The notes beneath the pieces are model-generated. The model ran no database searches, was not told the DNA's origin, and saw only the letters and a program-made list of their open reading frames with translations. The translations under genes were made by a program, and so were the position numbers. Below are positions 1-6,410 of a DNA stretch of 22,138 nucleotides, one piece after another. Positions within the stretch are counted from its first letter, which is position 1. Each line of letters begins with the position of its first letter. This DNA is from Pseudomonadota bacterium (lineage in GTDB: Bacteria; Pseudomonadota; Alphaproteobacteria; Rhizobiales; Rhizobiaceae), in the NCBI GenBank assembly GCA_023444445.1, contig JAEXMK010000066.1, positions 1 through 22,138 on the forward strand, given 5' to 3'.

Positions 1-20
1 TCGAGCGTGTGCTGCCTCTT

Positions 21-140
21 TCTTCTCCCCGCCGGGGAGAAGGTGGCCCGAAGGGTCGGATGAGGGGGCAACGTTGCCGGATTTCGGAGAGCTTGCCCCC
101 TCATCCCGCTGCCGCGACCTTCTCCCCGGCGGGGAGAAGA
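21..140. repeat. Palindromic rhizobial intergenic mosaic repeat
   Basis: Perfect 24-bp inverted arms lie at 21-44 and 117-140, each itself containing the palindrome CTCCCCGCCGGGGAG. A second inner inverted pair, GATGAGGGGGCA at 59-70 and its complement at 94-105, makes a long hairpin. This nested pattern is that of the RIME-type intergenic mosaic elements of Rhizobium and Agrobacterium (established knowledge). The bases just after the right arm (AAACAAGCGGC) recur after a shorter copy near 18833. Nothing coding was seen from 1 to 217. Confidence 0.8.
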
Positions 141-217
141 AACAAGCGGCACTTGCTCGCTCCACATGGTTGCCTGACGCCATTTCGGCCGAATGCGAAT
201 GACCTCTGGAGTGCCCG

Positions 218-967
218 GTGCCGAACCTAGACACAACCACCCTGCTTCTGATCCTCGCGACCTTCATCGTTGCCGGCATCGTCAAGGGGGTGACCGGCAT
301 GGGACTGCCCACCGTCGCCATGGGCGTGCTCGGCCTTTTCATGCCTCCGGTTATCGCCGCCGGCCTGCTCATCCTGCCCTCCTTCGTCACCAATATCTGG
401 CAATTGCTGGCTGGGCCTGATTTCCGTTCTATCATCAGGCGGTTATGGCCGATGATGGTGGCCATCGTGATTGGAACGCTGCTCGGCATCCGGTTGATGA
501 CGGCGGGCACCGGCGCCTGGACCACCTCCGCACTCGGACTTTGCCTTGCGGCATACGCTGCCTATAGCCTCTTCGCCAAGCCTCTTTCTGTTCCGCAAAG
601 GCTGGAGTCCAAGCTTTCGCCCGCCATAGGGCTGACGACTGGCCTGCTGACAGGCGGCACCGGCATTTTCGTTGTTCCAGCCGTGCCCTATATCCAGTCC
701 CTCGGTTTTGCCCGCGGCGATCTCGTGCAGGCGCTCGGTCTTTCCTTCACTGTCTCAACAATCTCGCTCGCCGCTGGCCTTGCCGCACAAGGCGCCTTCC
801 ACGTCGAGCATCTGTCGCTGTCGACAGTTGCCGTTCTGCCTGCGCTGATCGGCATGTGGCTGGGCCAAAAAATCCGCCATATCGTCCGCCCGGCGACATT
901 TCGGCGCTGGTTTCTTATCTGCCTGCTTCTGCTGGGCGCGGAGCTATTCCTTAGGGCGTTCTACTGA
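218..967 (+). CDS. TauE/SafE family anion permease
   Basis: Predicted inner-membrane permease of the TauE/SafE (sulfite exporter, DUF81) family, 249 residues, almost entirely hydrophobic. It shows the internal duplication typical of the family: GIVKGVTGMGLPTVAMG near residues 20-36 and GLTTGLLTGGTGIFVVPAVP near 138-157. The start is GTG at 218. A stop lies in frame at 200-202 and GGAG at 208-211 gives a well-spaced ribosome site, so no longer start is possible. Family members export or import sulfite, sulfoacetate or other organic anions; the substrate cannot be read from sequence. The 3' end overlaps the convergent gene at 961 by 7 bp. Confidence 0.85.
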   Translation: MPNLDTTTLLLILATFIVAGIVKGVTGMGLPTVAMGVLGLFMPPVIAAGLLILPSFVTNIWQLLAGPDFRSIIRRLWPMMVAIVIGTLLGIRLMTAGTGAWTTSALGLCLAAYAAYSLFAKPLSVPQRLESKLSPAIGLTTGLLTGGTGIFVVPAVPYIQSLGFARGDLVQALGLSFTVSTISLAAGLAAQGAFHVEHLSLSTVAVLPALIGMWLGQKIRHIVRPATFRRWFLICLLLLGAELFLRAFY

Positions 968-1557
968 CGTCGCTTACCCTCGCGTAGTGGTTCGATCACG
1001 TCGTAAGCCACGATTGTCTCGTCTTCGGTACCCTCATCATAAATCTTGGCAAGCGTAACCTGCAAATCAGGCGAGTAGACAGCGGTCCATTTTTCATAAC
1101 TCTCGCCATTCTTTCGCACCTCCACCAAAACGTAGTAAACGATATAGTTGCAAAATCTGACAGGGAAGGCGCGCTGCTTCGTCACAGTCATCTCAAGCGA
1201 CCAGATGTCGTTGGCCTCGCCTGCGTCAAGAGGCAGAAACTCGAAAGACCGGCGTGCGCCGACATCCATCGGCCAAAACGCCTCAAGGTCGGACGTAAAA
1301 TAATAGTCGTAGTTTCCTTCATCTCCCAAGCCGGCGAGAGCGATCAATCCTCGATATAGAAACTGCTTTTGCGACCCGGCACCGTTGAAATCGTGGTCAA
1401 CCCGGGCGATCCGCCCTGCCGACTTGACCTCACTTATTACCCCCTCGCGACGCAGGACAAATCCATCGCTGAGTTGCGTAGCCGAGGGGCACGCGGCCGA
1501 GACAGCAGGGGCCGATAACAAAAATACCAAGTAGATAAACATCATTATAGTCTTCAT
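961..1557 (-). CDS. Secreted protein of unknown function
   Basis: Not recognised. The product from ATG 1557 is 198 residues. A signal peptide is visible: MKTIMMFIYLVFLLSAPAVSA with a likely signal peptidase I site after A-V-S-A, followed at once by ACPSATQ. The Cys lacks a Leu at -3, so a lipoprotein is unlikely. The mature part is mixed alpha/beta-like, with two further Cys (one in RFCNYIVYYVLVEV), and no catalytic motif I can name. A GTG/TTG-type start six codons upstream (1575, TTG) is possible; neither start has a good ribosome site. Codon use and the upstream region are more AT-rich than neighbouring genes, suggesting acquisition by transfer. It converges on the TauE gene with a 7-bp overlap. 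Confidence 0.7.
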   Translation of the reverse strand: MKTIMMFIYLVFLLSAPAVSAACPSATQLSDGFVLRREGVISEVKSAGRIARVDHDFNGAGSQKQFLYRGLIALAGLGDEGNYDYYFTSDLEAFWPMDVGARRSFEFLPLDAGEANDIWSLEMTVTKQRAFPVRFCNYIVYYVLVEVRKNGESYEKWTAVYSPDLQVTLAKIYDEGTEDETIVAYDVIEPLREGKRRQ

Positions 1558-1742
1558 AGTATTATTATTTACCAAAGAATATTAGTATTATTAAATATTT
1601 ATCTTAATATTCTAAGTAAAAATTCGGAGAATATCAAAATATTTCCGACCGTCAAAAACCAACTGCATGTCCATCTTTATCGTCGCGCGGAGCGCTTGGT
1701 CATGTTATGTGAAGCCATCATTCAGATGTGAAGGCTTTATCC
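1558..1742. other. AT-rich divergent intergenic region with 9-bp inverted repeat
   Basis: This spacer separates the divergent secreted-protein gene and the dehydrogenase gene. The first 90 bases are strikingly AT-rich compared with the rest of the window. Within them AGAATATTA (1576-1584) and TAATATTCT (1605-1613) form a perfect 9-bp inverted repeat around a 20-bp spacer. It may be an operator or promoter region for the minus-strand gene; many TATA-like hexamers prevent choosing one. Confidence 0.5.
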
Positions 1743-2876
1743 ATGGGCAAAATCCTGACCATAGCGGACCTGAAAAACCGGGCGCAACGACGTGTGCCAA
1801 AGATGTTTTTCGACTACGCCGATAGCGGCGCGTGGACGGAAAGCACCTACCGCGCCAATGAGGATGATTTTGCCAAGATAAAGCTGCGCCAGCGCGTGCT
1901 GGTGGATATGACCGACAGGTCGCTGGCCACCGAAATGGTCGGCGAGAAGGTGTCCATGCCGGTCGCGCTCTCCCCCACCGGCCTTACGGGCATGCAGCAT
2001 GCCGATGGCGAAATGCTGGCCGCCAAGGCCGCTGAGGAATTCGGCGTGCCCTTCACGCTGTCGACCATGAGCATCTGCTCCATCGAGGATGTCGCCTCGG
2101 CTACCTCGAAACCCTTCTGGTTCCAGCTATACGTGATGAAGGACCGCGACTTCGTCAACAATCTGATCGACCGCGCCAAGGCAGCCGGGTGCTCTGCGCT
2201 GGTGCTGACGCTCGACCTGCAGATCCTTGGTCAGCGGCACAAGGATCTGCGCAATGGCCTCTCGGCTCCGCCAAAATTCACGCCGAAACATATCTGGCAG
2301 ATGGCGACCCGGCCCAAATGGTGCCTGGACATGGCGCGCACCAAGCGCCGCAGCTTCGGTAACATCGTCGGCCACGCCAAAAACGTCTCCGACCTCTCGT
2401 CGCTCTCCTCCTGGACGGCGGAACAGTTCGATCCGCGTTTGTCCTGGAAAGACGTGGAATGGATCAAGGAGCGCTGGGGCGGCAAGCTTATCCTCAAGGG
2501 TATCCTTGACGAGGAAGATGCGCGCGCCTCGCTCGATACCGGCGCGGACGCCATCATCGTCTCCAACCACGGCGGTCGCCAGCTCGACGGCGCGCATTCC
2601 TCGATAGCCATGCTGCCGAGGATCGTCGATGCCGTTGGCGACAGGGTCGAGGTGCACATGGATGGCGGCATCCGCTCCGGTCAGGATGTGCTGAAGGCCG
2701 TGGCGCTGGGCGCCAAGGGCACCTATATCGGCCGGCCCTTTCTCTATGGCCTCGGTGCGGATGGCAAGCAGGGCGTGACGACCGCGCTCGAGATCATCCG
2801 CAAGGAAATGGATGTCAGCATGGCGCTATGCGGCAAAAGGCTGATTACGGACGTGGATCGCAGCATTCTGGCATGA
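1743..2876 (+). CDS. lldD: FMN-dependent L-lactate/alpha-hydroxy-acid dehydrogenase
   Basis: Oxidises an alpha-hydroxy acid, most likely L-lactate to pyruvate, using FMN and probably passing electrons to the respiratory chain. The 377-residue protein spans the full family and resembles bacterial LldD in architecture. Visible family residues, numbered from ATG 1743: Tyr25 (FFDYADSGA), Tyr130 (WFQLYV), Asp158 and Arg165 (LTLDLQILGQR), Lys252 (LILKGIL), catalytic His276 and Arg279 (SNHGGRQLDG), and the phosphate-binding GGIRSG and GRPFLYG. ATG 1743 is preferred over the upstream GTG 1728 because GAAGG at 1730-1734 is properly spaced. Glycolate oxidase or mandelate dehydrogenase activity cannot be excluded from sequence. 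No partner genes are adjacent. Confidence 0.88.
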   Translation: MGKILTIADLKNRAQRRVPKMFFDYADSGAWTESTYRANEDDFAKIKLRQRVLVDMTDRSLATEMVGEKVSMPVALSPTGLTGMQHADGEMLAAKAAEEFGVPFTLSTMSICSIEDVASATSKPFWFQLYVMKDRDFVNNLIDRAKAAGCSALVLTLDLQILGQRHKDLRNGLSAPPKFTPKHIWQMATRPKWCLDMARTKRRSFGNIVGHAKNVSDLSSLSSWTAEQFDPRLSWKDVEWIKERWGGKLILKGILDEEDARASLDTGADAIIVSNHGGRQLDGAHSSIAMLPRIVDAVGDRVEVHMDGGIRSGQDVLKAVALGAKGTYIGRPFLYGLGADGKQGVTTALEIIRKEMDVSMALCGKRLITDVDRSILA

Positions 2877-2941
2877 TGGTGACGTCGAGTAGATGGGCAG
2901 AGCTTCAGAGCCGATGCGTTATAAAGTCCCGCCCTACGCTG

Positions 2942-3060
2942 CCTCCCTCATCCCTGTGCCTGTCACAGGGATCTAGCCAGCCCAAGTCCTTGGGTTGAAA
3001 GCAGTCTTTCGGTCGCGAGCCGGCTGGAAACCTGTGACAAGCACAGGAAAGAGGTTGAGG
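2942..3060. repeat. Palindromic intergenic repeat (RIME-like, second type)
   Basis: The left arm (2942-2981, containing CCTGTGCCTGTCACAGG) and the right arm (3019-3060, containing CCTGTGACAAGCACAGG) are imperfect inverted copies. They start and end with CCTC/GAGG and enclose a short CCCAAGTCCTTGGG hairpin. Each arm's CCTGTG...CACAGG core is also palindromic. This matches a rhizobial interspersed palindrome type distinct from the one at 21-140. It lies in the gene-poor stretch 2877-3198, in which I see no coding sequence; 3137-3178 adds a weak CCAGCCT/AGGCTGG inverted repeat. Confidence 0.75.
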
Positions 3061-3198
3061 AGATGCCCCAGTACATAGAACCTTTGTGCCGTGTACTAAG
3101 GCATCGAAATGCCTAATAGATCACCGACTACCCTGGCCAGCCTCAAAAGCTCTGCTAATAATTTCAGGGTAAGGCTGGCATTCTCAAAAGAAAAGAGA

Positions 3199-3300
3199 TT
3201 ACGCCCCGGACGTTTTGTGTTTTCCGTCAAAGGCTTCTTGAATTGCTTGGATAATTTTTTGCGCACGCGCCATCCTCTCGGGAATAGCACTCATGCGCAT
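3199..3300 (-). CDS. Probable small protein, 33 residues, unknown function
   Basis: Not recognised. ATG 3300 to TAA 3199 encodes MRMSAIPERMARAQKIIQAI followed by QEAFDGKHKTSGA. GGAAGG (complement of 3307-3312) lies 6 bases before ATG 3300; a second in-frame ATG is at 3294. Residues about 9-24 would form an amphipathic helix, and the tail is polar and basic. Upstream are two tight palindromes, GTGGAACCTTCCAC (3301-3314, containing the ribosome site) and CTCTTATAAAGAG (3316-3328), suggestive of regulation. It is downstream of, and co-directional with, the SMR pump gene with a 76-bp gap. It could be a free small protein or the remnant of a larger gene. Confidence 0.4.
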   Translation of the reverse strand: MRMSAIPERMARAQKIIQAIQEAFDGKHKTSGA

Positions 3301-3376
3301 GTGGAACCTTCCACACTCTTATAAAGAGAACATTCGAAGAACACCAGACGTTATCGTCGAAGATCGCTAAAAAATT

Positions 3377-3721
3377 TCAATGCCCCACCGTCTTCGAAAA
3401 CACATTCACAATCACCACCCCCGTCACGATAAACCCGAGGCCGACGACGGCGGCGATATCCAGCGTCTGGCGGAAAACGAAATAACCGATGGCCGAAATT
3501 AGCACGATGCCGAGCCCACTCCAGATCGCGTAGGCCACACCGACCGGCAGCGCCCGCAACGTGAACGAGAGGAGATAAAAGGCTGCGCCGTAAAACAGCG
3601 CCATCAGCACCGTTGGCAACAACCTGGTGAACTGCTGCGATTGCTGCAGAAAGGAAGTTGCGATGACCTCGCAGACGATAGCCGCTACAAGCGCCCCATA
3701 GGTCAAAACAGCCGCGTTCAT
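3377..3721 (-). CDS. SMR-family multidrug efflux protein (EmrE-like)
   Basis: Four-helix small multidrug resistance transporter, 114 residues, the usual family length. It is expected to work as a dual-topology dimer exchanging protons for cationic drugs. Glu18 in AAIVCEVIATSFL is the membrane-embedded proton/substrate site (Glu14 of EmrE). AYAIWSGLGIVLIS (Tyr64, Trp67) matches the EmrE/Qac signature better than the Gdx/SugE guanidinium exporters. The start ATG overlaps the TGA of the tetR gene (ATGA at 3718-3721), so the pump is translationally coupled to its likely repressor. Confidence 0.9.
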   Translation of the reverse strand: MNAAVLTYGALVAAIVCEVIATSFLQQSQQFTRLLPTVLMALFYGAAFYLLSFTLRALPVGVAYAIWSGLGIVLISAIGYFVFRQTLDIAAVVGLGFIVTGVVIVNVFSKTVGH

Positions 3722-4290
3722 CGTTCCACTTCCTTTTTCGTCTGCGCGATCATCCTGGCCCTCAGAGCCGCCCTGTCGCCGCCCGCTTTGCCATCATCGG
3801 CCAGTAGATCGGCAAACCAGATCCCGTCAGCCGCAAGCCGCACCATCTCCAGTACCACCCCATCATCCGTTTCTTTATGACGGGCAAGACGTCCCTCAAT
3901 CCAGCTGTTCCACATGCGCCGAAGCGACGGTTCGCCGACCATGGAAACCGAGATCGCTGCCCATTGCCTGCCCGAATCCCTGCTCCGATCCGAGAAAACC
4001 GCATTCACATAGGCTCTTGTGAAGCTCCCAAAAGCTTCACAATCCTGTGAGACGAGGTCGTCGATCTCAGCGTCCAGAGCCGACAGAAGGTCAGTCATCA
4101 CCGCTTCCAGCAGCGCCTGCTTGGAGGGAAAATGATGAAACAACCCACCCTTCGTCACCCCGGCCGCATCGGCCACCGCCTGCACGGAAAGCGCCGCAAT
4201 ACCCTGCTCGGCAGCGAGTTTCGCCGCGCAGTCGAGAAGATTGCGGCGAACGATTTCGGGCTGCTTTTTCCGCTCATGTGCATTTTTCAT
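3718..4290 (-). CDS. TetR-family repressor of the adjacent SMR pump
   Basis: A DNA-binding repressor with an N-terminal TetR helix-turn-helix: ALSVQAVADAAGVTKGGLFH followed by HFPSKQALLEAV, about residues 32-65. The variable C-terminal ligand domain follows. From ATG 4290 it is 190 residues, typical for TetR. Open frame continues upstream to ATG 4302 and 4362, but a good promoter ends just before 4290, so the shorter start is preferred; the mRNA would then be nearly leaderless. It overlaps the SMR pump gene by 4 bp, the usual arrangement for a drug-responsive local repressor. The inducing ligand is unknown. Confidence 0.85.
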   Translation of the reverse strand: MKNAHERKKQPEIVRRNLLDCAAKLAAEQGIAALSVQAVADAAGVTKGGLFHHFPSKQALLEAVMTDLLSALDAEIDDLVSQDCEAFGSFTRAYVNAVFSDRSRDSGRQWAAISVSMVGEPSLRRMWNSWIEGRLARHKETDDGVVLEMVRLAADGIWFADLLADDGKAGGDRAALRARMIAQTKKEVER

Positions 4291-4297
4291 GGTGGCG

Positions 4298-4326
4298 AAC
4301 ATACCGGATGGTTGGTTTCTTTGCAA
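4298..4326 (-). promoter_or_regulatory. tetR-SMR promoter with operator in the spacer
   Basis: On the minus strand a -35 TTGCAA (4326-4321) and a -10 TATGTT (4303-4298) are exactly 17 bp apart. The spacer carries ACCATCCGGT (complement of 4303-4312), a palindrome of ACC....GGT form that a TetR dimer could occupy. Transcription would begin about 4291, at or one base before ATG 4290. The match is by eye; the operator is inference. Confidence 0.5.
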
Positions 4327-4467
4327 GGAAATTGTGGGGGCTACGACCGGCTTGAAATTCATACTTAATTAAGCATGAAAGAGATCTCTAAAGTTTTAGC
4401 GGTTTTGTTGCCGGAAAGTGTCAGTAAAACTTCGCCCATCGCGGCGATCGAACAAAAGGGGTGAACT

Positions 4468-5763
4468 ATGTCGGGAATGATCAAACGGGGAATGGCGGGT
4501 GCCTGGATTTTCGCACTCGCCTTCTTTTGCGCGATCCTCTCGCTCCATGCGTCGCCGGCGCAGGCGGGCTATGCCCATTTCATCATGGATGCCAATACCG
4601 GCAAGGTTCTGGCCGCCCGCAATGCCGATGTGCTGAACCACCCCGCCTCGCTCACCAAGATGATGACGCTTTACTTGACCTTTGAGGCGCTGCATGCCGG
4701 CAAACTTCGCTGGGACCAGAAGATAACCATGTCCAAGAATGGGGCATCGGTCATCCCCTCGAAGCTCTATGTGCGTCAGGGCCAGACCTTCACCGTGCGC
4801 GAGGCCGTTTACGGCATGATTGTCAAATCCGCCAATGACATGGCCGAAGGCATGGGCGATCACCTCGGCGGCTCCGAGGCACGGTTCGCCGAGATGATGA
4901 CCCGCAAGGCCCGCCAGCTCGGCATGACCAAAACGGTGTTCCGCAACGCGTCCGGCCTGCCCAACAAGTCGCAGGTGACGACGGCGCGCGACATGGCAAA
5001 GCTCGGCTTGGCGCTGCAGCGCGACTTTCCCAAGGAATACGGCCTCTTCGCTATGGAATCCTTCAGCTTCCGGGGCAAACGCATCCGCGGCCACAACAAT
5101 CTGATGTATCGTTATCAGGGCATGGACGGCATCAAGACCGGTTACACCAATGCCTCCGGCTTCAACCTCGTCAGCGCCATCAATCACAATGGCCGCCGCA
5201 TCGTCGGCGTCGTGCTGGGGGGCAAGACCGCGCGCAGCCGCGATGCGCAGATGGCCGCCCTTCTCGACAAGGCCATGCCGCAGGCATCGAGAAGCCGCAA
5301 CACCGAACAGCTCGTCGCCAGCGCCAATGTCAGCCGCACCTTCGATGTCGCCGCCGCCGTGCCGCCCGCAGCCGTGCCGCTACCCATGTTTGCCGAACGC
5401 CGCGCCGACCCCGTCGCCATGCAGATCGCCACGGCCAACAGCCAGATGGCCGATATGATGCAGGTCTCCGCCATTCCAAGGCCTGCCCCCGCCACCGCTA
5501 CGACCGGACAGAGGAGCCGCTGGGAAGTGCAGATCGCCGCAACCGACAGCGAAGCTGCGGCGCGCTCACTGCTTGCCAGTGCCCGTTCCAATATCGGCAG
5601 CTATGGCGGGATCGCCCCCTATACCGAAGCCGTGCAAAGCGGCTCGGCAACGCTCTACCGCGCCCGTTTCACCGGCTTCGAAGACCAGTCTTCGGCCGTA
5701 TCCGCGTGCAAGGAGCTGAAGGCCCAGTCCTATGCCTGCGTAGTGATGAACAGCGAGGGGTGA
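4468..5763 (+). CDS. Secreted D-alanyl-D-alanine carboxypeptidase with SPOR domain
   Basis: Periplasmic penicillin-binding enzyme of the peptidase S11 (PBP5/6, DacA/DacF) family, 431 residues. It trims terminal D-Ala from peptidoglycan stem peptides. A signal peptide ends near SPAQA (residues 29-33). The catalytic motifs are intact: S61-L-T-K64, S121-A-N123 and K223-T-G225. A low-complexity Ala/Pro linker (about 275-350) leads to a C-terminal SPOR domain (about 354-431, starting RWEVQIAATDSEAAA), which binds denuded glycan strands and targets proteins to division or growth sites. It lacks the usual C-terminal amphipathic membrane anchor of PBP5. ATG 4468 has AGGGG about 6-7 bases upstream. 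It converges on yoeB with a 3-bp gap. Confidence 0.9.
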   Translation: MSGMIKRGMAGAWIFALAFFCAILSLHASPAQAGYAHFIMDANTGKVLAARNADVLNHPASLTKMMTLYLTFEALHAGKLRWDQKITMSKNGASVIPSKLYVRQGQTFTVREAVYGMIVKSANDMAEGMGDHLGGSEARFAEMMTRKARQLGMTKTVFRNASGLPNKSQVTTARDMAKLGLALQRDFPKEYGLFAMESFSFRGKRIRGHNNLMYRYQGMDGIKTGYTNASGFNLVSAINHNGRRIVGVVLGGKTARSRDAQMAALLDKAMPQASRSRNTEQLVASANVSRTFDVAAAVPPAAVPLPMFAERRADPVAMQIATANSQMADMMQVSAIPRPAPATATTGQRSRWEVQIAATDSEAAARSLLASARSNIGSYGGIAPYTEAVQSGSATLYRARFTGFEDQSSAVSACKELKAQSYACVVMNSEG

Positions 5764-5766
5764 AGA

Positions 5767-6051
5767 TCAATAGTGGAAACGGCATTGATGAATGATCAGT
5801 ACTGCCTTTTCACCTTCGCCGCGAAGCTCATAGACAAGGCGATGCTCTTGCGAGATCCGGCGTGACCACAGGCCCTTCAACTGGAAACGCAGGGGTTCGG
5901 GTTTTCCGATGCCCTCGAATGGATGCCGCCGGCAGTTTTTTATGAGTTCGTTGATGCGTTCAAGCATCTTTCGATCGTATTTCTGCCAGTGAAGATAGTC
6001 TTCCCAGCCTTCGTGGCTCCAGCCGAGAGCAATCGAGCCCTTTTGCTGCAT
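5767..6051 (-). CDS. yoeB: YoeB-family mRNA interferase toxin
   Basis: Toxin of a RelE/ParE-superfamily type II system; YoeB cleaves mRNA in the ribosomal A site. The 94-residue protein carries the full family signature: EDYLHWQKYD, RINELIKNC, PFEGIGKPEPL, LWSRRISQEHRLVYE and a terminal CRFHY. Catalytic residues are present as Glu46, Arg65 and His93, with Tyr94 at the C-terminus, so the toxin looks active. It is about ten residues longer at the N-terminus than E. coli YoeB (84 residues). AGGAG lies 9 bases before ATG 6051. The antitoxin gene is 51 bp upstream rather than overlapping. Confidence 0.93.
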   Translation of the reverse strand: MQQKGSIALGWSHEGWEDYLHWQKYDRKMLERINELIKNCRRHPFEGIGKPEPLRFQLKGLWSRRISQEHRLVYELRGEGEKAVLIIHQCRFHY

Positions 6052-6102
6052 GAGAGTTTCTCCTGATAGAAGCTCGCACTCATGCGCGATGGGTTTGAAA
6101 AA

Positions 6103-6354
6103 TCAGTCGATCAGATCGTGGCTTTCGAAAACGCCGCCATCCACGTCGGACATCGACTTTCTAAGTCTGGCGAAATTCCCAGGTGACGAGCAGAGATGCA
6201 AGGTTTCCATCAAGCCTTCATATTCGTCCTTATCGATAAGAACGGCGGACGGCTTGTCGCGCCGCACGATTTCCACAGTCACACGGTCTTGCGATACTTC
6301 ATCTAGAAGCGATGCAAGGGATTCGCGCGCTTTTGAAAATATAACGGTACGCAT
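6103..6354 (-). CDS. yefM: YefM-family antitoxin
   Basis: Antitoxin and autorepressor partner of YoeB, 83 residues. The N-terminal Phd/YefM fold is clear: MRTVIFSKARESLASLLDEV then VEIVRRDKPSAVLIDKDEYEGLMETLHLCSSP. The C-terminal segment (NFARLRKSMSDVDGG) would wrap the toxin. ATG 6354 is chosen because it has GAGG 8 bases upstream and matches the family N-terminus; an earlier in-frame start at 6393 would lie inside the operator. It is transcribed from the promoter at 6382-6410 and probably also by read-through from the ureide genes. Confidence 0.92.
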   Translation of the reverse strand: MRTVIFSKARESLASLLDEVSQDRVTVEIVRRDKPSAVLIDKDEYEGLMETLHLCSSPGNFARLRKSMSDVDGGVFESHDLID

Positions 6355-6371
6355 GGGTGAACCTCTACAAG

Positions 6372-6395
6372 AGTTGTACAATAAATAGTACAACT
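6372..6395. promoter_or_regulatory. YefM-YoeB operator palindrome
   Basis: AGTTGTAC (6372-6379) and GTACAACT (6388-6395) are a perfect 8-bp inverted repeat with an 8-bp spacer. The left arm contains TGTACA (6375-6380), the core recognised by YefM in the E. coli yefM-yoeB operator (established knowledge). The palindrome straddles the predicted -10 hexamer and start site of the antitoxin promoter, consistent with autorepression. Confidence 0.75.
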
Positions 6396-6410
6396 ACGTG
6401 AATTGTTCAA
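6382..6410 (-). promoter_or_regulatory. yefM-yoeB promoter
   Basis: Minus-strand -35 TTGAAC (6410-6405) and -10 TATTTA (6387-6382) are separated by exactly 17 bp. The -35 lies across the stop codon of the metallophosphoesterase gene (6407-6409). The predicted start is near 6375, about 20 bases before ATG 6354. The operator palindrome covers the -10. Confidence 0.6.

Noticed and set aside
1..217. Small plus-strand frames across the first repeat
   Set aside because: They translate the palindromic repeat itself and have no family resemblance.
3137..3178. CCAGCCT/AGGCTGG inverted repeat as a terminator
   Set aside because: Loop of 28 bases and no T-tract on either strand.
3096..3290. 64-codon minus-strand frame overlapping the small protein
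   Set aside because: It starts inside the 33-residue frame, has no ribosome site, and covers an inverted repeat; the 3300-3199 frame is better supported.
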